Source of the DNA: Cliona cf. orientalis
Taxonomy: Eukaryota; Porifera; Demospongiae; Clionaida; Clionaidae
Direction of reading: 5' to 3'
DNA: 64,000 nucleotides
NCBI GenBank assembly: GCA_963930775.1
Contig: OZ005690.1
Coordinates: forward strand, 2,340,225-2,404,224
This document shows, one piece after another, positions 1-13,300 of this stretch; positions within the stretch are counted from its first letter, which is position 1, and each line of letters opens with the position of its first letter. A program made the position numbers and the translations under genes. The notes under the pieces were generated by a model, which was not told the origin of the DNA, made no database searches, and saw only the letters and a program-made list of their open reading frames with translations.

Positions 1-11
1 TTATTACGTAC

Positions 12-2209
12 TTTTGTGCTTGATGAATGTTCCTTCTACTAGTGTTGAGAAAGTGCTGTATGTGGCTGTCACAATGAAATGGTATTCATCAGGAGGCAGA
101 CTTTCAGTAGCTAAGTTTAAAACAACAGTGTCACTCCACGATGCCTCAATTGGAGACTGAATGTATGGTTGACCATTCCCATATGAAATACTGCATGTAC
201 ACTGACTGGTTTTAAGAGGCTGCCACTGAAGAAACTTACAAGTAGCACGGGTAAAATTGGCATCAAATGTTACCTCTACATATACATTTTTAATCCCTGT
301 GTAAGTAGCAAAATAATATATACACAGATACCTATTAGCAGAGTACATTACAAGGAGTATGCAACGCACAATGGTAGTAGCTAAGTACTCTTTCCAGATT
401 TGATATCATAACTACCCCACATTATTAAAAGGTATACTTAGTTGCAACCATGGAGTCACATTCTGTATATCTGCAGCTGCAGGTGCTAGTTGAATCAGAT
501 ATCAAAACACTGATAGGACAGTGCAGACACAACATTCATGGTTTGATGGTTTTAGTGGTTGCATGTTAATGATATTCTGTGAATCAGATGTCAAATCCGG
601 AAAGAGATGTTTGTACTACTACAGTAACTACTATGTGCATTGCATATACACCTAATAATGTACTTCTGCTATGTTTGTACTACTACTATGTACTCCTAGT
701 AATGTATTCCTGCTATTAGTAAACCATTGCGAATTACCTAGGGTAAAATTAAGAGAGGGTCCTCTTCCTATTACATTAGTACCAAATACATCAATGATAA
801 TATCTTCTACACTGGGACAAGCAGATAACGAAAAATTAAATATTTGGCTGCAAGCTTTATTTGGAGTACACAATGAAGCTGGAATATCAGCAGTGCCACA
901 GATTTTTCCAGAAGCTGAATCCATATACACAACTGTATAAATTAGACTCATCAATAAATTCTTTTCATATAATATGTTGAAAGTTTCCTATCATGAAATA
1001 ATAATAATACTTATTCACGTTATAATGACTCTATGATTGTACCCTTACAGTCTCATCATGTTCAATAATAATTGTTGTGTTTACAGCTGACAAATTTCTA
1101 GTTGAATGCGAATACACAGGGATGATATTAAATATAGGAGAAGCTGGAACTAAAGCAAGCACTGAGATAAGCCAATATTGGAATGCTAAATTTAAAGCTT
1201 ACCATTAAATGCTGCTGTAATTAAAGTAGCATTTCCCTCTACAGCAAGTGAATTGCAAACACTTGTACGTACAGAAAATGTGCATAGTGGACCAATTAGC
1301 ACTTCAGTACAAGTGACATGTGCAGTAGTGTCAGAAGTATTAATACTGTTGGGACATACACCACAATTAGATGTTACGATATTATTATAAAATAGTGCTG
1401 GACAAAAACCATTAGTAACAACACTCCATTCGAAGGTGACCTGTATCGAGAATTCATCTATTATCACCAAATTACTTATTGTGACATTGTTTGGTGGCGG
1501 GAAAGGATCTGTAATAATGTGTGTGCAGCCCCTAGTTATTATTATAAAATAAATTTGGATGAATTTTCACCTTTTATAGATAGAGTCTCTATATATGACG
1601 ATCCAATCATGGTAGTAGTTGTACCATTGTTATAGATACACTCGACACTATCATTGTCCATGCTGGAATCCACTGTGATGTTGAGCTGTGAAGTGTAATA
1701 GCCATCTTCTTCAATCCCAATACCTCGTCCAGTGATGTTGCCACAGGTTCTGGTTTGAGTGAAAGTGCGATGACGAAGAATTATTTCTCCACCAATTTCA
1801 GGACACTGACTAGCTAGTGCCGATCCTCTCCAGAGTGTGCTTCCTATTCCTGGCTCACTAGCAATACGGCATTCATAGCTTACTGTATCTCCGGGACAAA
1901 CACAACCATCTGTATTCAGTAGACTAAAAGCATTCCATGATGTGGTGATTGATCCTATTATTAATATAATAATTATAATTCATCATTAATAATAATAATA
2001 TTATATACTAGAGAGATAAAAATTATTATTAATTTATATAGTGGTATCGTATTGATGCTTTATTAAAATTTAATAATTTTTTCAATGGCCTATTTTTCAC
2101 CCATGCTAGCCATTAGATTGTGGTAATAGACCATACCTGTGTTGTCAATAACAGTTGACAGTGAGAGCAGGACTAGTACAAGGTGACTTGGTAGAGATTG
2201 AAAAATCAT
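12..2209 (-). CDS. Gene A: Ig/FN3 transmembrane receptor, 3' end cut by window
   Basis: Six exons are visible, all with GT..AG sites and matching phases: 2209-2137, 1954-1571, 1508-1203, 1149-1049, 987-738 and 296-12. Exon 1 gives a signal peptide with a long Leu/Val core. Exon 2 is a cysteine-rich Ig-like domain with a YEC strand, a TLWRG tryptophan and a VECIY strand. Exon 3 is an FN3-like domain starting PFPPPN. Exons 4 and 5 form a second FN3-like domain split by a phase-0 intron. Exon 6 is a membrane-proximal domain ending in VEGTF. The membrane segment and tail lie beyond base 1. Its exons 3-6 resemble gene F most, but its Ig exon is almost the same as gene B's. It is likely a cell-surface receptor; ligand unknown. 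The tail type (short, or with death domain) cannot be told from this window. Confidence 0.85.
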
Positions 2210-2384
2210 TCTGATATACTATGGCTATAACTATAAACTGACTCAGTCACGTCACAGAATCTTATAGTTATGCTAAAATTATCATAAACAGTTATTATCT
2301 GAAAGTACTGTGATGAAAGTTTAATGCATGTGACAAGTTGACAATATTATAATGATAGTATTATACTATAATGAACCCTTGACC

Positions 2385-2863
2385 ACATCCCCAGTGGCTG
2401 CATAATTCTAATGGTGCATGTGGTAAAGGTCGTCAATACACACATCGATGCCGGGGCCTCAATCACAGAGATGGAGTCTAAGATCAACTTTCGACTTCGA
2501 GTTTCGATGCTTCAATCAAAGGAGATGAACTCGACAGTACAGTACAGCTTCCGAACTTCAGATCGGTCGTGGCATGACGCGTGCTATAAATAGCGCAAGG
2601 GTAGCTTTATTTATCCACAGGATTACGTCAGCCAAGAGAACGCGTGAAGTTCGGCTGGCATTACTTGTCGGAGAAAGTAGCACTCAGCTTTTAATGTATT
2701 CGCTGGATATGTATGTAAGTTAATATACGATTCTGTGGATTTTCAGGTCTCAGAAGTGTTCTGTAAAGGCTCTGAATTTTAGCGCTATGACGACATAGGT
2801 TACATCATAATTACAACATAATTACCTAATAACCGCAAAAAAGTAAATTTATACTGGGGATGT
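2385..2863. repeat. Non-coding inverted-repeat element, family b
   Basis: The ends are inverted: ACATCCCCAGT on the left and ACTGGGGATGT on the right. A homologous copy with the same ends lies at 21097-21802, and partial copies lie near 23660-23870, 29490-29740 and 51770-51965. Nothing in it encodes a recognisable protein. It fills most of the spacer between genes A and B. Confidence 0.6.
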
Positions 2864-2883
2864 AATAATGAACAACTCAGAGA

Positions 2884-3292
2884 CTACGTCCAGAGTCCCT
2901 CACGAATACGCCGCCATAAATTCGAACTAGGACACATCGACAAACTGCGCATGCTCCGTATACGCGTACAATATTGGGGCGCGCGGCTTGAGCCGGTTGA
3001 CCTTCACCCGCCATGTGCTCGACTGAATAGGGAAACCCCCCTGCCCTGAAAGCGAGCTCGCTAGAGAAACCGAACTGAGAGAAACGCCAAAAGGATATCA
3101 TCGGATAGTCCACGATCTCTTCTATGCTAGGTTCGAATTCTGGGTCCCAACAACCTTGCATGAGCGCTAAACATTTTGAAACAGTTTCACAGTAATTACA
3201 TCATAATTTCATCATAGGTTTCATCATTATTCATCATAATTACCTCATCGCGAGGCCGAATCGATTTGTTAATAATTGGGACTCTGGACGTA
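2884..3292. mobile_element. MITE-like element, family a, 14-bp TIR
   Basis: The ends are ACGTCCAGAGTCCC and its exact reverse complement. Related copies lie at 22490-22905, 29740-29912 (partial) and 49508-49895 (opposite orientation). Near one end it holds runs of a TTTCATCATAA-like unit. It is non-coding and probably a non-autonomous DNA element. It sits about 20 bp from a family b copy here, and an ACGTCCAGAGTCC end also abuts family b near 21080, so the two may form a composite. Confidence 0.65.
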
Positions 3293-3509
3293 ATAATTAA
3301 TAATATAATATACTATAAAATAATTCTGCAAGAGAGCTAGAACCAAATTATAATAACAGTCATTTCATGCAAGGAAGCATGTTCAACTTGGAATATTCCA
3401 CTATATATCTGCATTACATTTAATAATTATAACAGCTGATATTATAACATAATATAATGTCTATAACTATATATAGGTATAATAATATTATAACAATTAA
3501 TACTGAATG

Positions 3510-6500
3510 CTATTTCCAATTTTTGGGCTTGGGAGGAAGCTCTGGAGGGTTTAACTCTGAACCACATTCTCTCTCAGCTTCTGTACCATGGAGAGTGCTG
3601 GAATCAACCTCAATTGGAAGTTGGCCTGGACAAGAAGTTTAAATAAATATAACTTTTACAGGGGATCATTTGGATATTCTATGTTTCTACGCACCTATTA
3701 CATACACTTTCAATATTTTTTCAGCTAACTGATAAAGTTTAATCTGCCTCAGAGCAACAGCTACATCTCTCCAGGTCAGTGGAGCTGCATCATCATGATG
3801 CCTTAGCCAGTAATCCAATATCTCTATCATACATTGATCTGGTGGATATTCGGAATATTTCACTATAACCTCCCTGGGAACTCCAATTGTTAGTCCAAAG
3901 TTTTGCCAATGAGGAGTGACTTCCTCACGAAGTTGAATGAGCAAATTATCCAGATTAACCGGTTTTAAATTATCTGCATGCATAATAATATAATAGCTAT
4001 ATGATATATTGTGCGTTAGATATAATAATTATTGCCGGGAAATAATATTATTCCAGAGTCTTACCAGATTCATCAGACTGATCATGAGTGTTAGCAGTGG
4101 TGACTAGTTTGTTCATCTCATTATGGTTTAATTCAGCATACTGAATTCTGTCATCGGACATAGGATATAGACAAGGTGCATTTTCATTACTAACTTGTAC
4201 ATCAGCATAAGTTCCTTGTGTCTGCTCGGACCTCTATATTCATGATACAAATAATAATAGTACTGTAGAATGCTAGCATAATTGGTAAGGGATACGCGGG
4301 ATCATTGTGTAAGCCTTCAGGGGCTATAGCAATAATTTAATCTCTAACGCAGAAAATTCAAATAGTGACAATGTCCCAATCAATAAAGGCAATATTGCAC
4401 AAGTATATATACCCAGCAATTTGAGAATTATACTTAGTCTAGCATTATAGGCATCAACTGGCATAATTTTGAGAAGTTAGGGCAAGTATAGCTTTTAATA
4501 GATCTTTGTCATAATGCCTGGACTATATAATACATAATATTATGCACTGGTAAAGAATTGATCAATCAGCTGGTACCCACTTTCAAATCCAAGCACATGT
4601 ATAAAACTGAAATGGCGCGGGCCACACTTCATGTCCCATATTAATATAGTCGGTTCAACTTGAGCGTATTATAATGGGAATGTGTTGGGAATTATAGGTG
4701 CACTTCTTAAGCATTATTAGGGATCTTTTGAGCCTTTAAAAATAGCTTTATAGGCCAAAAATTAGGCTAAGCATAATTTACCTAGTATCCCTAATTATCA
4801 GTGAACGAGTGAAGTGGAACATGAAGAATGACCTATATAATATGATCTCAACTTTATATTAAGTGCGGTGTAACATGAACAAACGTACGTACTAGCTACA
4901 TGCATGTATATATACGATTACACAAATCCCATTGCAATTTTAAATTATAGGTCACATTATAAAGCAATATCATAATCATAATTATAGTTAGTGATTACTA
5001 TAATCAAGCCCTACTATAGAGACATCTCTAACTTGTTTTCTATATATATAGACTCCAACATTATGGCATTGCTTACGTATATAGTAATGTGACTAAAATT
5101 TATTTTACTTGTTGCCATGTAAGGTATACGTATCAAAAATTGGGTTAACTTAGCTAATATTATGTTATAATATAGTATTATAGTACCTTATCTGCAGGAG
5201 TAGGTCCAACTAAACTGTACACTCCTAGATACTGAGTGTCTGTAGTAAATTGGTGCTCTTCATGATATTGATCTGTTTGGTGTGGATCACTGTTATAATG
5301 ATAAAAGCAATAATAATATTATTGTTCTGTGGATAGATTATGCTTATAGATCATGGCATTGTTATAATAACCTTTGCATTTCATTGTTTAAAGGGTGAAT
5401 TTCAAATAACATCTTCAGTTTGTTCTTTGATATGAAAAGTAAAATAAGTCCCAAAATCACTGCCATTCCCACTACAATAACAGTTGTTGTAATAGCAGCA
5501 AATATAGCTATGTTCACATTTTCAGTATCCAGTGTTGAGCCTAAAAATGGTATAATTATTATATTATATACACACTGTGTCTGTACACCTTATTAATAAT
5601 TGCTGCATGCATATGCTTATTATACCTCCTTCCGTAATGTTAAATGTTCCTTCAATTTTTACAGTAGACGTATCATCAGTTGCGATTATGGTAAATTGCC
5701 TATGGTTGGATGGCAACTGATAAACCTGGGTGGCGTTGATCATAACAACTACTGTAACAGTGTCAGATCCTCCTGGTCCTGTCATAGTGGTGTTCTGTTG
5801 TTTGTATGATCCATTTCCATAGGTAATATTGCACGCCAGCGTGTTATTAATTGACCATAAAGCAAGAAATTTACACGTCACACTTGTGTACTTTGGATGA
5901 AAGATGACCTTAACAAAAGTATTTCTGCATCCTATAATTATGGGGGTGTATGCATGTATGGTTATGATAATTCACCACTACAAGTGCTGTTACAGTATAA
6001 TAATATGGAATTAGGCAGGTGTGTAATCCATGCATATTATATGTTATAGTTAGACTATAGCCTCAAGTGATTTATTTGAATTGTACACTCAAGGCGTGCA
6101 TTTAAACCACTCAGCAAACCACTCGGCTTCGCCGAGTGGTTTAAATGCATGCACGCATCGAGCATACAATTCAAATAAATCACGATAAGGCTATAGTCTA
6201 AGTGGCTTGTACTATGACCGCCAACCACAGCTCTATGCCCATAGTAAATACACGCGTTATCTGCCAGCTGTGGTATATATATGGAAGTTATACCATGGCT
6301 GGTTACTCCACAGTTTGCACAGTTGGCAGACAGTGGTTTACGTTGTATATACTACAGGCGGTGCCTTTAATTTTTACTCTAGTCATAGTACAAATCCCAT
6401 GTGCATGCATGCGCATGCACTGTTGCAATAGCATGCACTTAGTCTGTTATTATTACCAATGCTGGTGTTGATAGCTGGTCCACGTCCAAACACATTTGTA

Positions 6501-7871
6501 GCTGATATACTCATGATAATATCAATTCGATGATGATAAGCAGACTGCAGGGATGTCGACAAGTTATCATACTCATGTTGGCATACTTGAATCCCTTCCA
6601 AATTATTGGAATATTGTTGATCCTGGATATCAATATTAAGAGTACGACTGATGCTTCTTGATATACCAATATATTCAATTGTGTAGTGGATAACAGGCGC
6701 ATTAATTATTTCTGTATCATAGACTGATGTATTCATCTGTATGGGAGAACTTAATAATAATAATTATCATCATGTATGATGGTGAATACATACCATATTA
6801 TTATGATTGCCGAAGACAGTTGTAACCATTGATAACTTGTTAGTTTCATACGAATACAAAGGAATCACTTCGACGAAAGGAACATCGGGAGCTGAAATGT
6901 TGAATCAACAGAATGAGTAGCTACACTATATTATTTTAATGTGACTATAATACCTTTTAAGTTTAGGTAAATTATCTGTGGAGTTCCTATCAAAGAATCA
7001 TTACAGATGCTTGTTCTTACAGTAAATGTGCAGTATAATTCACTTTCCATTATAGCTGACCATCCAGAGCAAGTAATAGTAGTGGTGATATCGGTAGTGA
7101 AAGTATCAGGGCACAAACCACAATCAGAACTTATGAGATATTGGGTTGAGCAATCATTGACCACTGGGCTCCACATAAGGGTCACTTCAATTATGGAATG
7201 ATTGTTTATCATATCCAACTGGGTTACCTTTGTGTTGTTTGGTGGTGGATAAGTATCTGCATGCATGTATGATCATTGAAACAAAAATTATAGTCTAAAA
7301 CCTATCAAGATTACGTTGCATGCATGCATGCATGGTCCAGTAGTGATGATAATGTGTATGAATGTATATAGATACAATATTGAGTGCTTGCATGCATGCA
7401 TTCACCAATAAGGATATACTATAGCTGCATAATGTTATTGATCATACCAATCATAATCTCTATATATGTCGATCCAATCATGGTAGTAGTTGTACCATTG
7501 TTATAGATACACTCGACACTATCATTGTCCATGCTGGAATCCACTGTGATGTTGAGCTGTGAAGTGTAATAGCCATCTTCTTCAATCCCAATACCTCGTC
7601 CAGTGATGTTGCCACAGGTTCTGGTTTGAGTGAAAGTGCGATGACGAAGAATTATTTCTCCACCAATTTCAGGACACTGACTAGCTAGTGCTGATCCTCT
7701 CCAGAGTGTGCTTCCTATTCCTGGCTCGCTAGCAATACGGCATTCATAGCTTAATGTATCTCCGGGACACATACAATGATTTGTATTAATTAGAACATTC
7801 CTTGATGCTAATCCTTCAGATATATGCAAGGTATATATAATTAAAATGATAGGTGATATCATATTAAGCAA
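3510..7871 (-). CDS. Gene B: Ig/FN3 receptor with ITIM/ITSM-like motifs and death domain
   Basis: Ten exons join in frame to 748 codons: 7871-7448, 7256-6954, 6891-6794, 6736-6457, 5931-5626, 5540-5372, 5289-5187, 4233-4065, 3973-3695 and 3625-3510. In order the protein has a signal peptide (1-20), Ig-like domain (to 141), FN3-like domain (to 242), a second FN3-like domain (to 368), a membrane-proximal domain (to 470) and a TM helix (about 480-505). The tail has TQYLGV (ITSM-like), GVYSLV, GTYADV and IQYAEL (a canonical ITIM pattern). A death domain follows at about 618-710 with WQNFGLTIG, DYWLRHH, LTWRDVAVAL and LAEK. The last exon carries PELPPKPK, a class II SH3-ligand pattern. Inferred role: a surface receptor signalling through SH2 phosphatases or kinases and death-fold adaptors. 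The start is the least certain part: the signal peptide may instead lie on a separate upstream exon, because CTGAAG just before the Ig domain could be an acceptor. Confidence 0.85.
6051..6200. repeat. Near-perfect palindrome in gene B intron 5
   Basis: The arms begin TAGACTATAGCC and end GGCTATAGTCTA, and the two strands pair over nearly the full 150 bp, with a CGGCTTCGCCG core. It is a small foldback element inside the intron between the second FN3-like domain and the membrane-proximal exon. Confidence 0.7.
6207..6393. mobile_element. Small TIR element next to the palindrome
   Basis: The ends are TTGTACTATGAC and GTCATAGTACAA, a 12-bp exact inverted repeat around 187 bp of non-coding sequence in the same intron of gene B. 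Confidence 0.5.
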
Positions 7872-10359
7872 ATAAATGTTGCCCGGTGATATAAAAATCT
7901 ATAATATAACTAATATCATAGCAAATAGATCTTAGCTACTTTTTAACTATGATTAATGTTCTAGCTAACTATGAAGGGTCTCGTGAGAGCACGTGCACGT
8001 ATAGCGCTCATGAGCGCCGCATTATTTAATACCGATATATGTATACCGTAACTTGATCCATGCACTCAGGATCTATCCTCTTCACGTCCTGTAAAAGAAA
8101 TAAGAAACGCAGCACCCTCGCGAAGGAGGGCCCAGTACGGAATGTCGCCCCACCCGATCTGCGCGCGAAAATTTGGAAGCCACGCCCATTTTTGTTGACC
8201 ACACCCACCATTTCGCCCGTTATTGAGTGTGCATTATTACTTGAAGAATCGCCCATGCCACTCTTCACCGCTCAAAAACGATGAAAACGTTCAGGTGAGC
8301 AGCTACTAATGAACTAGCTAGCGATTTTGAAGCTTTAGTATAGCGTTAAAATGCTAGTGACATTATTTATTGATGCCAACTAAGGCATGTTAGCGCTAAT
8401 TAATTGTATGCTTTTGCGCCTAAGGGGGGTGCTCGAGCACCCTGAGCACCCCCCCTCCCCTGGATACGCCACTGCCTGAGGGTACGGTATTTCTAGTCAA
8501 TGCCATGGCGCCAGCGGTCTGTTGACGACCTTTACCTGTAGTAGTGATTCCGGACGTCTAAATTTTCGGCTTGATGGTGCAAATTAGAGGTAGTAGCAAT
8601 ATCTGTGATTAAGTGTCCAAAACCTGGGCCATTTACCTTACGTTTGTACGTTTCCCGGGTGTTCCACTCATGGCACTATGCCCTATGGGGGGTGGATAGT
8701 GTCAAAAGTACAGTCAGTGTTTTGGAGGAGGGTGACTTCTCTGAGGAGGGGGATGGATTCAACTGGAGGGGGTACTTTTCTGTTGGAGGATACCAGTTTT
8801 TGTGGAGGAGTGCGTTTCGATCTCGAGGAGGGAGTCTAGCGCATCTGGAGTAGGGGCTCATACTTCGCCGGGGGGTGCATTTTAATCTCGAGGAGGGGGT
8901 CTAAGTAGGGGGTCATACTTCGCTGGGGGAGGGGTGGATTTTGATCTCGAGGAGGGGGTCTACATCATCTGGAGTAGGGGTCACACACTTTTGGTGGAGG
9001 ATCAAGGAGGAGTGCTCAAGGAGGGCTCTAGTTCATCTGAAGTAGGGGGTGATACTCTGGTTGGACGAGGATGCATTTGATATCGAGGGGTCGACTACTG
9101 AACGGAATATTGTGGGTGTGGCACATTTTACGCATGCGCAAATCCGCTAACATTATTTTAGTCTTCGCGCTATGTGCTGTTACCATGACGGTACGGAACG
9201 TGTGCTGGGAAGCAAGTCGCTTGAAAATGAGTTGTTATGGACTAGTGTAAATGTGCTGGTGGTGTCTCCTGTCATACAAAGTTCAATAATTGTATGTGCT
9301 ATGAATAAATTACCAAATATCTGCACTTCATTGAATAAATGTAGCACCTTTGTACAAGAGACACCAGTAATACATCTACAGCAGTCCAGAATCACGCCAC
9401 TAGCTTCCCAGCTAATAGCCACGTCGCGTCCAAAATTCAAAGCGCACAGGCCATGCCACGTGACGCGGGGATTTTTATGCGCATGCGCGATATGTGCCAC
9501 ACCCACATAATTATAATACACAACTGCTATATAGCTCCACTCCATTGCTTCGAATATGCCCCTCCTCCAGTGGAGGTAGCAGAGATCAAAATGTACCCCT
9601 TGTCCAGCGAAAGTATGATCCCCTCCTCGCGATCAAAACACACCCCTCCTCCAGCGAAGTATGACCCCTACTCCAGATGAGCTAGACCCCCTCCTCGAGA
9701 TCAAAACGCACCCCTCCTCCACAAAAAGTGGTATCCTCCAACTGAAAAGCACCCCCTCCAGTCGAAACCACCCCCCTCCTCAGTGAAGTCACCCTCCTCC
9801 AAAACAGTGACTGTACTTTTGACACTATCCACCCCCCATAGGGAATCACTATCAACTGGTGATATCACTGACTACAAGGCGGCCGGCTCGATCGAGATCG
9901 TATGGCTTCAGTGGCTACTGCCCTCTAATATTCTTGCTCGCCACAGTGACTCAAGCTCCATCGCCAGCTCCAAGGATGTCAAGTATGGTCACAGCGGCCA
10001 CTTTCACGAAGAGCCATGATAGTTCAAAAATCCGCTAGGTCGCTTGCTTGCATCAGCGATATCAGACCTTGTGGGCTACCTAGTGCCTGCCATGTCAGTT
10101 GCTTCTGTGCTGTCATGTCAAGCTAGTATGGCGCCAGCGGGCCAGCCCATTTTCACTTATTTAGATAATTTCCGCAGCTGAGTGTATCGCTAGTATTGAA
10201 AGCGGTACGGGGTCGTTTTTCATAATTATTATGACACGTATTAGGCAAAAGGATTTACGGTAGCGGCCGCGCTAGTGCTAATAGTAAGTTCGAAGACAGA
10301 TCGACGTCGACCAGAGACGAGCCTGCGGTTTTTTTTAACTGCCCGGCAATCGGCCCAGG
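7872..10359. other. Divergent spacer between genes B and C
   Basis: This 2.5-kb stretch separates the 5' ends of gene B (minus) and gene C (plus). It holds a fragment at about 8395-8477 with the end CAGTGGCGTATCCAGG, the 1.16-kb foldback element at 8681-9843, and non-coding sequence. Any promoters for B and C should lie here. I see no convincing gene; the several ORFs over 8.0-9.9 kb are low-complexity readings of the foldback arms. Confidence 0.5.
8681..9843. mobile_element. Foldback element, 1.16 kb, G/C-rich arms
   Basis: The left end reads CCCTATGGGGGGTGGATAGT and the right end is its reverse complement. The arms carry irregular short repeats of a GGAGGAGGGGGTCTA type. The inner 9110-9510 region is also inverted: TGGGTGTGGCACAT near 9111 matches ATGTGCCACACCCA near 9495, and TGGTGTCTC near 9260 matches GAGACACCA near 9358. 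The whole element can fold into one long hairpin. No transposase is seen. Confidence 0.7.
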
Positions 10360-13300
10360 ATGCCTCCTTTAGCCAAGTAAGTATAAATATACTAGGGAAA
10401 TGCACACCACTGTGGGGCGAGCCCGAGAAAGCGTCAGTTGTTTATGTTGCACCACACCCTATACTCGGGTCCTGGTTGCACTTACGAGGTTTCCCAATAT
10501 TCTAAAATATCGCTTTCGGCCACCAGAGCAACACAGACCAGCCTTTTCATTACTACTCTTTGAACATGTCAAACTGACAACCTAACTAGGGAAATGCACA
10601 GCATTGTGGGGCGAGCCTGAGCGACAGTGAGCGTGCAACAGTGATTCATGTGGGTCAAGTGGCATAAACGGCACCCAAATTTTCGCGTGCTATTGTGACA
10701 GGGTTTTAGGTCACCCGTATCTTCTATGGATGAAAGTTTTCGCGGTGCCGTTCTTGCCACTTGATCCATTTATGTTGCATCACGCCCAACTATAAACTAT
10801 GGGCTGCAGGATGCATGCTCGTAACCTGGCCTCTTTCTCCTCTGCCGACTCTGTGGCTAGTAAATTCTCAGTGTCCTTTACTCTTGGCCGCTGTTGAGCT
10901 GAGGCTCCAATTGACAATAAACTCTGTCTCGCTCTTGCTTCCTACCCTTTGAAGCCTCAGTTCTGGGCTTTTCGCTTTGTTCAGCATTCATAGCGCTTGC
11001 AATAGCCTAGCACACATGAATCAGTCTACGCTAAGACCACCTTAATTGGCTCTGGAATGTGGTTTGAGCAGCTGTACAGTAGTATATGGGCGACCGCATG
11101 GTGGAATAATGCATGTACTAAAATTTTCGTAGCTACCTAGACATAAGAGATGTAAGCTACACACTTAAAACACACAGTGCAAAGGGATTATAGAACACCT
11201 GGGAGTACAAGATCATAGATTCTGGCCGGTCATTCGAGCAGAACAAGGCCAAACGGTCCTTAGTCGAGTCTGGCCGCCTCCAACTTCAGTCGAGTGTTCA
11301 ACATGCAGCAAATAGCCTCCAGCAGTTCATAGTTACAAATCTGGGAGCTAACTTTCAGGTAAGTATCTTGACAAATACTGGAGACATACCGTTGTCGTTA
11401 CCTCCAGAAACACCAGCTCAAATATCAGAAATAATTCAACAATTCTCACATAAATAGCTTCATGTACAGTACTGTAGTACTAACTAAACTGAACTGAGGC
11501 TAATAGATCTACCTTACTACTAGTCTCTGTAACAGGTTTCAACTCCCTACCTACAACTGTTTGTTATTTATGAACCGATCTTCATGGCCATCTCCAGTCA
11601 TCGCTCTGTTTCGGCGAAGTTCAAACGAGTGTTCAACCTGCAGCAAACTGTCCTGGCTGCTTGATTAATTGGTCACATGAACATTCCATCCCATAGATCA
11701 TTGGCCTGCCTTGGCTTCCGGTAAATCCTTGCTCGTGTTCAGATATAGCTGCACAAAATCTCAAAAAAGTGAATTTGTAGCCGTGTCGACCAGTGGTGTG
11801 ACGTCATACATAGGGCTTTAACCGCTGTTAGCTTACGCGAGGCATGCGCAAATAATTATATTCATAGACCACCCTTCCTGACTGTGGCGCGCGTGTACGT
11901 CAACCGCGGTTGATTGATGATAACATTCCATAGTACCATTTAAGGAGGTCTTAGCGTAGACTGAATGTAAATTTGCAATCGTTGAATTAGGGCAGCATAT
12001 ATACGGAATGGTGGACGTTGGGCGGGGTGTAACTAAGGACCGACGTACCATATATATATATATATATATACATGTATATATATCTCATTCACGCAGTTCA
12101 TACCCGTTTATGTGGGGCTTGCTCAGGCTTGCCCCAACTAAATGATTTGGACTTACTGTGTGGGCATACTATTGCGTCCATGGAACTATTCCCACATACG
12201 CTGTAGTCCCTTTGTTAGCTCCTTCACAAACACAGGAGATGTCAGTTGGGTGTGGGGCAATATACATCACTTGCATGCTCACTGTCACTCAGGCTTGCCC
12301 CACAATGCTATGCATTTTTTCTTATAATTATGCAGGAAATCAGTACTACCGAATATCTTGCTGATGATTTTCTGTCTACTGGTAGTGGTAGCTGTAAATT
12401 GTGTTTGTGGTAAGTCTATGAATAATTATAACTATGTTATCTCTGATATAACTTGCACCTGCCCCCAACACACACACACTGATGCGTGCATAGCTACAAG
12501 TGTAACTATAGCTCACTAGTCAAGTTACATTGAAGACCGAAAAATTTATATACCTGTACATGTGCAACTCAGGTCATTATAGAGTCCCCAATATGCATTT
12601 ATTATCCATGTTATTTAGCTATTAGCCTACATACTGGTCCAAATCTGAAGTTAAAGGAGCTTTGCTATAATATGTCTCCATGACCAAGGTACATGTATAA
12701 TCATCACTAGTTGTCCAAAACTGCCAAACTATTCCGCCATTGAACCCCCTTTTTGGATATGAGTGTGGTTGATAGCATACTCCATGGCTTCTTGCAATTA
12801 TCTTCATATAGCAGCCACCAGAATGCTTCTTGATCATTCATAGACTTCCGACAACCTCTAGTGGTCTACTAAAAGCACTTGAACTGAAAATGGTGGAGTA
12901 CATTAGGGGGTGAACCCTGGCAATTTATTCAGGTATCAAATTGGAGCTCAGGGTTAATAGGACACAAATCTGACCGTAGAAAATCTATTTAACCAACACT
13001 CCTCAAGAGCGAAGTAATTTTATTCCACCCAAACTTTGACCTCCAATACACTGTGTACAGGGGAAATAGCAGATAGCTACTTACGCCCCATAGGAGGACA
13101 AAGTAGTTGTATCAGAGTAAACTAAAAAGATGAGGCTTTTGTATTCTGACCGTAGAGACTTTCTGTACAACTGTGACTACCTGGCTACCATTGAACGCCA
13201 TACAAATGGTAGATTTTCCTGGGGGTGTGGCACGTCATGTTGAGTACTATGGGACTGATGTATTGCCCATATGCAGCAGAGCTGTGTCTCTATGGTATCA

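Noticed and set aside
5187-5289. Calling every tyrosine in the tails a signalling motif
   Set aside because: YxxL-like words are common by chance. Only motifs matching the full ITIM/ITSM pattern or aligned across paralogs are reported.
8026-9680. Several ORFs of 60-120 codons on both strands
   Set aside because: Those from about 8600 are low-complexity readings of foldback arms; those near 8.0-8.3 kb show no domain or splice pattern.
12622-12837. 71-codon minus ORF in gene C intron 2
   Set aside because: Somewhat protein-like, but short, isolated, and without splice partners or recognised motifs.
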